A stretch of DNA of 64,000 nucleotides from Takakia lepidozioides (Eukaryota; Streptophyta; Takakiopsida; Takakiales; Takakiaceae), in NCBI GenBank assembly GCA_030704615.1, contig CM060733.1, forward strand, positions 13,948,001 to 14,012,000, written 5' to 3'. Below the pieces are notes generated by a model. It was not told the DNA's origin. It saw only the letters and a list, made by a program, of their open reading frames with translations, and searched no databases. The translations under genes and the position numbers were made by a program. Shown here one piece after another: positions 45,887 to 58,149 of this stretch; position 1 is the stretch's first letter; every line of letters begins with the position of its first letter.

Positions 45887-47661
45887 AGGTCTGATGATTA
45901 AACCAGAGGTGATCGAGGGCTGGAAGACTACTAAAAGTTCCAGCAATGATCTTGGTCATGACAAGGTGTTTTATTTACCAAATGTCTTCTTTGTGAGAGA
46001 TTCACCTTAGGCTAAGGTACTGCATTTGTGACAAGATTCTAAACCAGACTTAATGGAAGTCACAGAGGAGAGGTGAAGAAAATGTAGGTCTATGATCATC
46101 CATTTTACTGGTGTCAATCTGGGCAGTAGTTGAACGGTTAAAGATGCGCTTGAAGTTGTCCTTGCTTTGGTGCTCATATTAAGTTTCAAGTTTTCTATCT
46201 TCAGAGGGTGTGCAAGCATTTAGGGTGTATGTCCTCTGTAGTTGGGTTTCGGCTTACATTCAGATGTCCCTGAACTCTAGGGGGGAAATTATAAGTCAGG
46301 TCAAGAAAAATTTCAGCAATGGATGGTATCAGCATATGTAATCAGACAGAAACAGAATATAGTTTCTATACTACATGATCTCCTCACTTTCATTAGATCA
46401 GGACAAATGTACAGAGCAGCGAGTTGACTACAGAAATGTGCATCCCCTGTCCAGGGCATGACAAGGGGAGCGGTTGAGGAGGTCGAGTCTGCAGATTGAG
46501 ATGAAGGTGTCCACCTACTCCAACTGGTGCAGCATCAGCTCTAGACAAAATACACAACATATTTTGATGTCCTTACAAGGATGGCCCATTTTGTAATACA
46601 CTAGCCATAGTGCGGAATCAGTTCTAGCTAGAGGACATGAGGCATTACAGCTATAGAGTCGAAATCTTGCCTTAGATTTTGGGTTTCTCTGCAGAAGATC
46701 CTCATTGAGAAAGTGCAGAGGATCTGCTTCAGATCATATTTTGCAGGAGCTGAAGAACCGTACGCACATGTGATAGGTTGGTGAGTTGCATATTACTGAT
46801 GCAATCAAAGGAGAGATTGAACCTCGGAAGTGAATATTGTAATTTTTGAGGTTGTAAAGTATCATCAGAACATGGGAATTGTCCATATTTTGGTGGTTGT
46901 AATTATTGCTGGAGAAGGCTAAAGCTTGTGGAATGGCTGCACAATGCAAACATTTAGTGAGAGATTACCATATCTTTCTGCACGCAACTGTGAGATTATT
47001 TGTAATAAAGGAAGAACAACTTCTACATCCACGGGAGGAGGAACTATTTAGTGGCATCAAAGAGAGAGAAAGAAAGGAATGGGGATGGATGAAGTAGAAC
47101 AGTACAAGAGAGAAACATGGAGTGGTTTGTTCCTTATAGGACAAGTACTCTATTGTCATCTCTTAGAACTGAGGGTTGTAGCTCAATTAATTGCTTGACC
47201 GTAGCTGGTGCCCTGAGCATGGCCAGCCCATGTGAAAGAGGGGACACTCTGCTGAAGAGTGAGAGCTGTAGGTGTCCCTGCATGTTCTCTTTGGGAGATT
47301 CATGATTCATCACAGCCAGAATCCAATGGCATTTATCGTCTCACAAAACTTCTTCCTGCTTTCAGTAGCAACTCCTACATTTTCAGCGATTCTGATTGTC
47401 ATGACAAATCTAGTCCTCCTGTTACGAGCTCAAAACGCCAAGTAGGCTGCGAGCATAAAGTGACCATTCCCAGAAATTTGCAGATTGCCATCCAGAACTG
47501 CTCCTTTCAATCTATCAACCTCTGACAAGGCCTGACCTTGATGTGCCGTATGGTAAATATCATTTCCTATAACTTTACTCGTGACTTGCAAAAATAATGG
47601 GAAATTGTCACTTTCTGTACTTGTGTCTGAAGTGATGTACTCTCTTTTGTGCATGTTCTTG
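45887..47661. other. Intergenic between convergent Tpt1 and PPR3 genes
   Basis: No exon or RNA gene recognised. I looked on the - strand for the missing exons of the SSB gene (WxxLxFW-type OB-fold text) and did not see them. The right part should hold the PPR3 3' UTR. Confidence 0.4.
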
Positions 47662-50343
47662 TCACCAGTAATCCCCACAAGAACAAACCCCATCTTTGAA
47701 ATGGTGGAAGCGGTTGGCATCCCGTACAATTATTGCTCGCCCAACAATCTTTGAGATGCACTTGGTGGCAGTATGGCAATCCCCACAAACCCGAAGGTTC
47801 TTGATGAGGCGGAGGGCTGTCCTAGGGGGTGTGCTGATAAGCCCAAAGGCAATAGCCAGCTTCTCACTGTGGTGGCAAAGAGAAAGTTTCTTATGCTCCT
47901 CCTCCACATCATGCAATACATAGCGCATGTCAGGCACGTATCCAGCCTCCTTCATCTGTCTAGATAATCTGTCCAGCTCCGTGCGAATTTCCTCAATTTG
48001 TGGATGCAGTTGATCGTCTACAACAAAAGTATGCACATGGTTGTCCACACCAATGCAGCAGTACCCTGGCTCCTTTCTGATACCTCTCTCATGCATCATT
48101 TTTCTCACCTTTGCAGTATCGTCCCACCTGCCAGCCGCAGCATAGATGTTCGAGAGCTGCAGATAAGTTGCAGCTTGCTGGGGATCCAACTTGAGAAGGA
48201 ATGTTGCCGCATGTTCTGCTACCTCCACACTGCCATGAATCCTGCAGGCACCAAGCAAGGCTCCCCACACCATAGCATCTGGTTCGATTGGCATTTTGTT
48301 AATGAAATCCTCTGCTTCATCCAATCGCCCTGCCCGGCCAAGAAGGTCCACCATGCAGCCAAGATGTTCCACTTTAGGGGTGAGGCCATGATCTCGACTC
48401 ATGGAATCAAAGTAGTGAAAGGCTTCATCCACTAGGCCCACATAGCTGCAGGCAGAGAGAACACACGTAAATGTAATACAATCTGGCTTCAAGCCTTCCT
48501 GTTTCATTTGTTCAAAGAGTTGCAGGGATTGCATACCACAACCATGCTGAGAATATCCAGCGATTATAACATTCCATGAGACCACATTTCGTTGAGCCAT
48601 AGTGTCAAACACTTGACGCGCATCCTGCATGCTCCCACATTTGGCATACATATCAACAAGGGTATTCTCCAAATTTATGTATGACATGATTCCAGCTTTG
48701 ATGATGCTAGCATGGACCTCTTGGCCCTTGTCCAGGGCTGCCTGGCTGGCATATGCATTGAGAGCGCCAATGAAGGTGACCTTGTCGGGGGTCACCCCTT
48801 CCTGTATCATTTCCTCGTAGACATCAGAAGCCTCCCTACCACACCCATGCTGAGCATATCCTGTAATCATTGCATTCCATGAGACCACATTTCGTTTAGC
48901 CATACAGTCAAACGCTTGACGAGCATCCTTCATGCTCCCACATTTTGCATACATGTCAACAAGGGCAGTCTCCAGAATGATATCTGGCACAATTTTAGCG
49001 TTGATGATGTTAGCATGGATCTCTTGGCCCTTTTCCAGGGCTGCCAGGCTGGCACATGCCTTGAGAGCACAAATGAATGTGACCTTGTCAGGCGTCACCC
49101 CTTCTCGTTTCATTTGCTCATACATCATCAATGCTTTCCTACCACACCCATGCTGAGCATATCCTGCGATCATGGCATTCCATGACACCACATTTGGCTT
49201 TAGGCCTTCCCGTTGCATTTGTTGAAATAATTCCAGGGCCTCACTACCACACCCATGCTGAGCATATCCTGCAATAATTGCACCCCATGAGAACACATCT
49301 CGCCTAGCCATATTGCTGAACACTTGATGGGCATCCTTTATGCTCCCACATTTGGCATACATATCAACCAGGGTGTTCTCGAGAATGATATCGTTAGCAA
49401 TTCCAGCTTTGAATATGTTGGCATGAACTTCTTTCCCCATATCCAGGGCTGCCAGGCTGGCACATACATTGAGCGCGCAAATGAACGCGACCTTGTCAGG
49501 TATCACCTCTTCCCGTATCATTTGCTTGTACATCTCGAACGCCTCCATATCCCACCCATGCTGGGCATATCCTGTGATCATCACACTCCATGAGACCACA
49601 TTTCGTTGAGCCATTTTGTCAAATACTTGCTGCGCGTCCTCCATGTTCCCACATTTGGCATACATGGCAGCAAGGGCAGTTTCCACCATGACATCTGGTG
49701 CAACTCCAGCTTTGATGATGTCAGCATGAACCTCTTTGCCCTTTATCAGGGCTCCCAGATTGGCACATGCCTTTAGAATACAGATGAATGTGATCTTGTT
49801 GGGAGTCAATCCTTCTCGTATCATTTGCTCATAGATCTCTAAGGCCTCCCTACTACACTTATGCTTGGCATATCCTGCCATTATTGTATTCCAAGTAACC
49901 ATATCTCGATCAGGCATTTTGTCAAACACTAGGCGTGCATCTACCAAACTTCCGCACTTGGCATACATGTTGACAAGGGTGTTAAATAAAAAAACATTTG
50001 GCTTGAATCCACTTTCAATAATGTGGGCATGCACCTGCTTTCCCTCTGCTAGGCCCTTCATCTTGATGCACTCCTGCAAGAGACACCCATAAGTACTGGA
50101 GTCTGCAAATATGCCTCCTTGGTTCAAAATGTCCAGTGCCTCTTTCAAATGACCTGCCTTACATAGTCTCCTCACATTCCCGCAAGTGCCAGAAGAGTTA
50201 TTGTTGACTGTTTGTTCTCTCTCAAAAGCAGTGGTCGTGGTGGAGGTGCCTGATTCAAAGAACTGTGCCTGACACAACCCTGCCATCCTGCATGACTCAA
50301 AACTCTTAATTATAACCACTAACATGTCAAACTTAAAGAACAA
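47662..50343 (-). CDS. DYW-class PPR editing factor, intact (PPR3)
   Basis: An intronless frame of 893 codons. After an N-terminal leader (starting MFFKFDMLVV, with MAGLCQAQFF at codon 20 as the likelier family start) come PLS repeats from LLQECIKMKGLAEGKQVHAH to the E1 region GCMVDLLGRAGRLDEAEDFI, E2 (SNIYAAAGRWDDTAKVRKMM), a PG box (EPGYCCIGVDNHVHTF) and a full DYW domain. The domain has the zinc and catalytic motifs CHHSEKLAIAFG (HxE) and CGDC, and ends CSCGDYW. DYW proteins deaminate C to U in plastid or mitochondrial RNA. Near the middle (about 49270-49130) two repeats are fused: QQMQREGLKPN runs straight into VVSWNAMIAGYAQHG, so an L repeat and its partners are missing there. This looks like unequal recombination. 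It is the only one of the three copies here with an intact catalytic end. Confidence 0.95.
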   Translation of the reverse strand: MFFKFDMLVVIIKSFESCRMAGLCQAQFFESGTSTTTTAFEREQTVNNNSSGTCGNVRRLCKAGHLKEALDILNQGGIFADSSTYGCLLQECIKMKGLAEGKQVHAHIIESGFKPNVFLFNTLVNMYAKCGSLVDARLVFDKMPDRDMVTWNTIMAGYAKHKCSREALEIYEQMIREGLTPNKITFICILKACANLGALIKGKEVHADIIKAGVAPDVMVETALAAMYAKCGNMEDAQQVFDKMAQRNVVSWSVMITGYAQHGWDMEAFEMYKQMIREEVIPDKVAFICALNVCASLAALDMGKEVHANIFKAGIANDIILENTLVDMYAKCGSIKDAHQVFSNMARRDVFSWGAIIAGYAQHGCGSEALELFQQMQREGLKPNVVSWNAMIAGYAQHGCGRKALMMYEQMKREGVTPDKVTFICALKACASLAALEKGQEIHANIINAKIVPDIILETALVDMYAKCGSMKDARQAFDCMAKRNVVSWNAMITGYAQHGCGREASDVYEEMIQEGVTPDKVTFIGALNAYASQAALDKGQEVHASIIKAGIMSYINLENTLVDMYAKCGSMQDARQVFDTMAQRNVVSWNVIIAGYSQHGCGMQSLQLFEQMKQEGLKPDCITFTCVLSACSYVGLVDEAFHYFDSMSRDHGLTPKVEHLGCMVDLLGRAGRLDEAEDFINKMPIEPDAMVWGALLGACRIHGSVEVAEHAATFLLKLDPQQAATYLQLSNIYAAAGRWDDTAKVRKMMHERGIRKEPGYCCIGVDNHVHTFVVDDQLHPQIEEIRTELDRLSRQMKEAGYVPDMRYVLHDVEEEHKKLSLCHHSEKLAIAFGLISTPPRTALRLIKNLRVCGDCHTATKCISKIVGRAIIVRDANRFHHFKDGVCSCGDYW

Positions 50344-50626
50344 ATCTCAAAGCTCCCATATTCTCCAAGAAGCATCAATTCATGAGGAGAGGCTCTTCAA
50401 AAATAATAGCAATGTGCATTTCTAAGGCGCAATTTTTCTGCTCCATCTCAGTATAGAGGGAACAAAATCACAGCCACTTAGACAAACATATAAAAACTCT
50501 GCTCAGTTGGATCTCCCCTCATGCAAATTCCAATTAAGTACGTAGCAATTTCCAAACACCACCCCTTGTAGAAACCCATCTCCCTCTGTCGGTCGATCTC
50601 TCTTTGGTAGGACAACAATAGCTTAC

Positions 50627-51063
50627 CAGCTACGAACATCTGTCTTAGCATCAGTCTTTCGCACAGCAAGGCTAGATTTCGCCAACACTTTTCCAGTATC
50701 TAAGTATCTGATCTCCATGTCACGGTCCACACGGCCAATGAGGTGGACGGTGTTGGCAATTACCTTGCTGAATGTGACCGCGGGCCCTCGCTCATCCCCC
50801 TGCTCATAAACCCCGTCCTCTTCGACTCTTGGCTCGAAAGTACTTGAGAAGAATTTGAATGCAATGCGGTCTGGAAAATGCAGAGGGGTGGACAACGTGC
50901 ACACCCCACACCCTCTGGAATCTTTCAGCCCAGGGCCAGCAACATAACCTCGGGGGGCCTTGTGAGGCCACCCCCACATGCCCGGATGCCGTTCCTGGAC
51001 GGAAGTGAAGAAGGTAGGCATGTCCCCCACAAGTGCCATGCTTCTTGCAGCATCAACCGTCAT
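50627..51063 (-). CDS. Orphan first exon of an organellar single-strand DNA-binding protein (OSB-like)
   Basis: The exon starts at ATG 51063 and ends at a donor GTAGCTG/GTAAGC (exon end 50627). Its last third reads VIANTVHLIGRVDRDMEIRY followed by LDTGKVLAKSSLAVRKT, the first strands of the OB fold in SSB/OSB proteins, which coat single-stranded organellar DNA. An upstream segment has PRGYVAGPGLKDSRGCGVC. The rest of the OB fold (the WxxxxFW part) is not found to the left, where the PPR3 gene begins only 280 bases away on the same strand. Either the gene continues past PPR3, which would then sit in its intron, or this is a truncated copy. Confidence 0.7.
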
Positions 51064-51839
51064 GTCTGCTCCAAATCAAACCTAATTTGAGAAATTCTTC
51101 TCGGTTCTGTAGAAAGAGATAGATCAGGGCGAGCTTAGCCGCCTCCAACACCGACGATTCCATAGTCGAGTCTCAAGCATCAAGGTGAAGGCCATGCTCT
51201 ACACGAAGATTCGATGCTCTTCCATACTCCAAAGGCCAACTGGCAAAGGAGGAGGACTCAGCCTGCGATACCCGGAAATTCACCGGGCTCTCCACATGGA
51301 TGTGGATGGATGAGGACTGCGTCCGGGGCACTGTCTTTCCCACCAGTCGATCTAGTCGCCATCGATGGTTACAATTCATCCATGTGTCTTTCTGATTCTG
51401 TCTGTGGGCCTATTTGATAAAAAACACAATGATAAATAGAAAACAGAAAAAGAAAAAGAAAAACGAGAGAGTGCGGCGTGTATTGAAGACAGATACGAAA
51501 TACGGTGGCTCGTGTGTGGAGCACGGAGCCGCAAAGACGTGTGGAGCGATGGGTTTCCGACTGGCCTGGAGATTTGTAGGTAAAGCTGCCCTGGGAGCGT
51601 CAGAACTGGGTATATGGGATAATTCACGGTACGGGGTCTGTTTCAAATACTTAATGCTTATTTAGGTGGTGCGCATTGGTTCCACGTCGGTTTTAGTTGC
51701 GTAGATTACATTAAGTGTCCCTTCTGACACACACTAATATTTTGGTCAGATCTGGTCGGTCGTTTTCTGGCTGGATTAAATGCAGCTGGACTCTACCCTC
51801 TCGTTCCCTGATCAAATCACTTCTTACAACTTGAACATA
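51064..51839. other. Upstream of the SSB exon; no gene seen
   Basis: Short frames on both strands overlap one another. No domain or splice-supported exon is recognised. Part of it is likely promoter and 5' UTR. Confidence 0.35.
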
Positions 51840-52075
51840 CCGTACTTACCTAGTAGCTTACTAGGCACTTCCGGGCCTAAAAATTAATAAAAATAGAATA
51901 TTATTAGGCAGATTCGTTTTTATTATTTAGGCACCTCACCTAAGTAATTTCCAAACATTAAGCATGTATTACAGTCGACCCTGGATATTTTTATTTTTAA
52001 ATTTTACAGTCTACAGTGGATAATGAACAATTGTTTTTGACCTCCCTCAATAACTATTGTTGAGGTAATTTTCTC
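51840..52075. mobile_element. Partial, inverted relative of the MITE at 2001-2350
   Basis: It starts CCGTACTTACCTAG and matches the reverse complement of 2349-2150, including TTATTAGGCA-type words, CATGTATTACAGTCGA, GAACAATTGTTTTTGACCTC and the CTATTGTTGAGG block. It carries an extra 30-40 bases around 51990-52020. The opposite terminus is not found, so this copy is truncated or strongly diverged beyond about 52075. Confidence 0.75.
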
Positions 52076-53530
52076 TTAAAAAAACATAATAGTTTTGAAA
52101 ACAATTAACTTACATCTTCATAAGTCTCATCACCTATCTAATGTGAATCTTCTCAAAAACAATTGTTTAACATATTTTAGTGTAAGATAAACCATTCTAG
52201 ATTCCTCAAAAATGGGGTGATCCTAATGTGAGTCCTTTTTTATAGTGGCATTGAAAATTGACCATGAACAAAGTACATAATCATTAGATTATGGACTATG
52301 ACATTTTACTAAGGACATTTTAAAAAGTCCTTAATTTTCAATATACTTAGTATTTTGAAATGAAACTTGAAAGAGTGGGTGAAGCCTCTAGTGCATATTA
52401 TCCTTTAGAGTCCTTTATTCAAATATTGAAGAATGTGAATATATACCATTAGTCTATGTATAGGAAAAATTGTGTTATGACAGCCAAAAATGGACACTAT
52501 AGGCTGCAACGACCCTGAAAGAACCTTTTTGCACATCACATGAATACATAGTCTCCACTGTGCCAAGTCCTCTGTTCCCCTTCATTAATTTCGCCACTTT
52601 GTGTTCCTTCTCTTCAGGCTGAAGCTTGCGCTTCTTCTTTCCCTTCTCCCCTTATCATTTTGTTGATTGATCATAGTCAACAAATGTACATCTGATTGAT
52701 TCAAAATATTATAGTGTCATGGTTTTGTTTGTGATTAGTTAGATTTTTTTTTTTAAATTGAAATTATTGAGAGGAAAAAAATTAAAACCCCGTTGTCGGA
52801 AATAGTTATTTCTAACTAATTAGGACATTATACATTTATATTTGTATTTTGTTGGCATTGGGACTTCATTTGGTTTCATGTGCCAAGTGAGGTGGCGAAC
52901 CTCATTTGGGACGTGGAGAGGTTATCTCCACGTGAGACGTAGGCAGGCTCGTCTTCTTTTAGTCGAGCCTCCTGAGGCCTCTCTCGCCGCCATAGCTCTA
53001 GTACTTGAGATGGAGAGTGGGTGAGGTCTGTATGGTGGAGTCCTTTAGCATAGGTGTCATTGGCTTGACTTATATAACGTGATAGAGTGGTTTCTCCTCT
53101 TTTCACCATTTCCGTATCATTGTGGCGTGGCTTTCTAGGACTATATGCTAGGACGTGTGGTTGGACAGCGATGTATGTTGTGGCACGATGCTTAGGTGCA
53201 CGACAATAGTTTGTCTTAGTCCTCCTAGACTATGTGTACGTAAGCAGGGCATCCCATGACACGTGGCTTAGTTTGGTTTTTCACAAGAGATTTTTTCGTA
53301 AGGATTCATATCTGAGTTTTGCTCTTATCAGGGAGCGATTTATTAAGTATGGCACAACACAATGTTTTACCCAAAGCCCAAACCTTCTGCATCAGTTGCA
53401 GTTGCTCATTGTCGTTGTCAAAGTGTTTGTGAGTATGGAAATATAGCTTTCAAAAAATAACCTCCTCGTCCTTCTTCATCTTATGGATTCATGTCTATTT
53501 TCTTCATGAAGACGTTTAGCGATGAGCATT
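52076..53530. other. AT-rich intergenic DNA
   Basis: No gene recognised. 52700-52830 is especially AT-rich. Confidence 0.4.
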
Positions 53531-53539
53531 TCTGTAGAT

Positions 53540-54264
53540 GGAAGGTCTCTCTAACTGAGTATTGACTACACATAAAACTCATAGCTTTCAGGGGAGAGCA
53601 GTGAATATCATTTCCACAAAAATATCATCAAAAAATTTCTTACCAAATCCCGCAAGTTGATTTAAGAGATCTTTCACTTTCAAAAAAGTTCTCCATTAGA
53701 GTATCTTCTTCCATCTTGAGGTTATGCATGATGAGTAATTTACGAAAATACAAAAAGAGGTTTGGATTTCATGCAGATTTGACAAGATATCCATAATTTC
53801 CTTGGGTTTTTGTAGGTTGTAGATGTAAGAGATAATCTTGTCCGAGACAGACAAAGTTATAATTGTAAAAGGCTAGAGCCCTTATTTTCTGACGATCTTG
53901 CTAACCTTCACCTAACCAAGTGACATTCTCTTCTACAAAGTCAATAAGATCTTCTCTCATAAGAATATTGCTAATCTTGAACTTCCAAACGATGTAGTTT
54001 GACTAACCTATAAGCTTGTTGGCCTTGGTGATGGAATTCTACAAAATGAGACATGATGACGATTTCTGAGAACACATCAGATATAAGACACATGTTGTTT
54101 TGGAGTAGTGCTCCACAAAGACTTTAACAAAAAACAAATGAAGATTTTATGTTGATAACGCACACTTGTTGGAGCAGTGCTATACACTAGAGGTTTTCCT
54201 AGTATCTCTAACAGCATTCTAGCAATGTGATTTTCACATTCCCCCTCTGAGCTCTGATACCATA
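53540..54264 (-). mobile_element. Ty1/copia retrotransposon remnant: gag and primer-binding site
   Basis: On the - strand, 54262-54251 reads TGGTATCAGAGC, the classic initiator-Met tRNA primer site of plant LTR elements, two bases inside a TG...-type LTR border at 54265. Inside (leftwards) the text shows copia Gag (UBN2-type) pieces across frames: KRALAFYNYNFVCLGQDYLL, then MHNLKMEEDTLMENF, a VKDLLNQLAGFGK stretch and TALPESYEF, the family's SLPESY motif. Stops are frequent and pol is absent. Confidence 0.72.
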
Positions 54265-54600
54265 TGAAAATAGTACAAGAGTACTATCTACATGAAAACC
54301 AGCAATATGTACACAAATAGCGTCGCTAAGCCTATTACATGTAAATGGCTATATTAACTAGAAAAGCCAAAAAATATTAAGATAGCATGAACTACTCATA
54401 TATGGTCAATAATTGTGCTCCTACAAAATCAGCGATCATGTGGAGATCAATAAAGCTATCCTAGCAGGATGATGCGCTAGAAGGTCTGATAATGCTAACA
54501 GACTTAGTTGTGGCTAATCTAGCTAGCTTTAAAGTTCATTTAGCTACTATTGCTCAAACGCTCAAACTTATGTGTAGCTACGTTAACTTATCATTATTTA
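54265..54600 (-). repeat. 5' LTR remnant of the copia element (outer end uncertain)
   Basis: TGAAAATAGTACAAGAGTAC at 54265 is where the LTR border should be, given the adjacent primer site. The outer border is not determined, and no second LTR copy is seen to the left, so the element is truncated. Confidence 0.45.
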
Positions 54601-56693
54601 AATAAGTTAGCTAGTGGCAGCCTGGTGTTCACTGCACATATTAGGTGAAACGTCACATAATATTGAACATGTGTCATTATCTTCTCTCTCTCCCCTACCC
54701 GATGGTCTATTTGTCACTTGATCTCCTTGCAGTCCTCCCAACATTTAATAGATGCAGTGAAGCATTCAGATAGTATCACCGCTTCAATCTTTTTGCACTT
54801 TTCGACAATTGTGTCCGTTTTGTCTCTAGGATCTGTGATTGCTTGTTGTTTATCCCATTCAACACGTTTGTCCTCGATAAGGGCACCGACCTCTTTATCT
54901 ATCCAATTATGAGTTCTTTGTTTCTTCTCTTTGTGAAGGCTTTTTGTAACATGAAAATCATGTGGAGTATTAGATCATGTCATGTTGTAGGGGATATACA
55001 ACATATGCGAGCTATACTCTAGCGATCCAATAGATAAAAAGATGTAAGGATTTTTAAATTTTGGGGTATCAAAGACAACAATTCCATCAAATTCACAATT
55101 TCAAATATCTTCATAGCTCACAAGCTCATTGAGAACAGAAGACAAGGTCATTATAGAGAGATGGGAAATGTGGGGAATGATATAAGGGGAACATTGAAGT
55201 AAGATAGATAGTAAGAAATTTATTGCCTTAAAATCTAATAATTTAAAGTAAATGCTAACTTAACACGAGCCTTCCCCTGCTACCAGTTAGCAATGAGAAA
55301 TACCAAGAAGTGGCTAAGATCTACCATAAGTTAGCTGCTGACATGGAAAACTAGCTACCATGTAGGACAAGTGGGGACATGTACACTTTGATCTTGTGGT
55401 CATATCAACTGTTGGGTTAAAGTTAGTTGCAATATGTGCAAACATGTCATAAACCTCCGAAATAAGCCGTAAGGATAGCCTACTTATGCCCCCAAACAAA
55501 AACGGAGCAAAACAAGAGATGCCCAATAAATTGAAAATCGGCCCATGAAACCATATATATTAAAAACATGGGAAGAAGGCCTGGAACCAAGGGAAATAGC
55601 TAGGAAATCATATTTATTTATTTATAATTTATTTAAATAAATGATTATTAAATAAATTTAATTTAATTATTAAATTAAATAAATGATTATTAAATTAAAT
55701 TAAATTAATTATTAAATTATTAATTTTAATTATTGTTTAACAAAAAGCAAAATTAGTAGCCAAACAACACCCATGATTTATTTTATTTTATTTTTGGATA
55801 AAATAGTGACGAAGCCTTGGAAATGCATTAAAATTATTTTATAAATGTCAACCCCACTAAATAGAAAGACTGATAAGTGGTATAAAGAAATTCCCCATGG
55901 CAGGCCCTACCCTACTAAACATTCCATAAGGATGTTCCTACATTCGTGCCATCATATATTGTTGTCACTTCTACTTAAGGATTGAGGTGCTTAAGTTGGA
56001 TGTCTTGGGTGCATTTCATTGAGGTGTCCTTCATCTTAAGCTCCACGCATGTGCATCCGGATAGCACTTCGAACGGAGGGAGGTCCATCACATTGCTCTT
56101 TACTTGTCTTTGGATGCCTAGCTTAGGACCCTTCTCACATTGATGCTAACACATTTTTTCACTCTTTCCCTCAACTATTTTGCTTCCACATGGTAGTGAT
56201 GTCACTGGGCTATCGAAAGACTAGAGCCCATCTGACTACATTGTTTGCGTTTGAGACTGGAAAACCTTGCAAAAACATCTTCTGAGACCAAAATTCGGCT
56301 AATGGAGTTTTCCAACTCTTTTAGGTATGCTCTCATATTATTTGTGGACATATACCTAATTTAGTGGCATGTTTGTTTGACACTACACAACTCTTAGCCA
56401 TGTCCAAGCATACATGTGGGATTCGACTAAAACAACAAAAACAAGCATGACACCTCTCGAAAGAAGCGTAAATTATGGTGTCTCTTGACCTACCATGGCG
56501 GTGGTCGATTCAGCCATATTGATTATATAAAAACATTTAAAATGTCACATAAACCCCTTTGATAGTCAAATCAAAAGAAGACAAAAGCTATGGGAACTAA
56601 AAAATGGAACGTGGGAATGATCATAACAAATTTTTAATAAGCTAGTCATTAAATTAATGAAACATTTGGTGATATATGCCACCTACATATCCA
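54601..56693. other. AT-rich intergenic DNA
   Basis: No gene recognised. A low-complexity block of TTTAATTA/AAATAAAT words occupies about 55608-55740. Other short frames have no support. Confidence 0.4.
55608..55740. repeat. AT-only low-complexity repeat
   Basis: Imperfect repeats of TTATTTAAATAAATGATTATTAAAT with almost no G or C. Two similar copies of AAATAAATGATTATTAAAT are visible. Confidence 0.8.
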
Positions 56694-57014
56694 TTAGTGG
56701 TTAGTATCTTCTAGCAAAGTGTCTTCCAAGAATGAAGTAGTGAAAGAGATAGTACTAAAATGAACATCAAACACTAGTTGAGTGCCTTTAAATGGTTCAA
56801 GGAAATTATTATGAAGAGGCACAAAATATGGGAGAAGACTACAAATAAATGACCAAATCGTGAATTTGTGAGTTTGAACAAAAAGACCTAAATAGTGAAG
56901 TTGGATAGCAAAATGATCGAATGTCATAAGAACATCAATAGGATGACAAATGATGTGAGTGTCATCTAGAATAAATGGAAACATGTACGAAAGAAATGTT
57001 TGTGCACCAAACAA
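56694..57014 (-). mobile_element. Non-LTR reverse-transcriptase fragment (ADDT-type palm)
   Basis: The - strand frame reads SYMFPFILDDTHIICHPIDV, with an FxDDT catalytic motif, then GLFVQTHKFTIWSF and a tail ending SFTTSFLEDTLLEDTNH. This order (DDTH, QxxKxxxWSP, xGxxVLxVPxGSxxF) is that of an RT family repeatedly seen in non-seed plant genomes. Some conserved residues are already changed and no complete polymerase surrounds it. Confidence 0.55.
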
Positions 57015-58140
57015 TTAAGATGCGTACATGCGGGTAAAAATAAATTGATTATCCTCTAATGGATCTCCATGAACATGTGTTCCTACTCCGAGTGAACGAT
57101 TATATAGACTCAAATTATGGATGATTGTAGAAAAGGAGAGTGTGAGAAGCATAAATTAACAATCCACAAATTTTTCGATGCATTCTTAACATACATTTGG
57201 TTAATTGATCGTTATCGCTGTTGCTCATATAGTATTTGAACACGTTGGACCAAGTGATATCCATGCATCTAAAGGACAACCCAATCTAACTGAAGATAAA
57301 TGAAAGAATGATTATCGTACACTGTGACCGCTTCACAACCTCTTCCAAATTGGTGTGGATCAAGACAAGAACAAAGAAAATACACTCCAAAACTAATTGC
57401 AAATAGTGCGACCCACTAAATGATGCAAAACATCTCTAATAGCTTGAAAGTACTTCTGCCCTAGAAATGAATCGTCAAAAGAATAAACAATTGCGCTTAT
57501 TTTTAGCACTTATTACAATCTCGGAGCGACTGCAGAATAATCTCAAGTCCATAAAGGGTCGCAACCGTCACTGCTACATTGGAACCTGAATTGGAACCTG
57601 AAGAAGCTATGAGGAACATCCGTATAAGCAATAACCTCCCCGGAGCCTCAAATCCGGAGCCACAAACCAACCAAAACGGAAAAAGAAAACTACCGCAAAT
57701 ACCAAAAACCTCCAACGACACCCACACTAGGTCTGCCATATACCACAAAATGTCAATGACACCCACACCAAGCCCGCCCTACACCACAAAGATTACAACA
57801 AAAAAACTTGACAAGAGAGAAGACGTTGCGTACCGTCACAAAAGCGACCGCATATCTCTCTAGACGTTACAAACACTTGCTCCTTTAAATGTTTGTTGCT
57901 TGTTAGCTTTCTAGACGTTTCTGCAGACTTTCTTGTTGTCTTCTCCCTCGCTGCACGGATCACATCCCCACGTTCCGCATAACGATGAGTATGTCGTTAG
58001 GTCACATTGTCAATTTTTTATGGATGCGTGGTCTGCTTTCTACAGTACTCATCGTCGCCCTCTGTGCCTTCATGATAAGTAGTTGGGAGGCTAATTGGTC
58101 TAGTTTTGGTTTTTTGACTTCTATGTCAGTTGTGACAACA
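57015..58140. other. No gene recognised
   Basis: Contains a 94-codon + strand frame (57579-57863) of Pro/Thr/Lys-rich low-complexity text and nothing with a domain. Confidence 0.35.
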
Positions 58141-58149
58141 TTTATTCAT

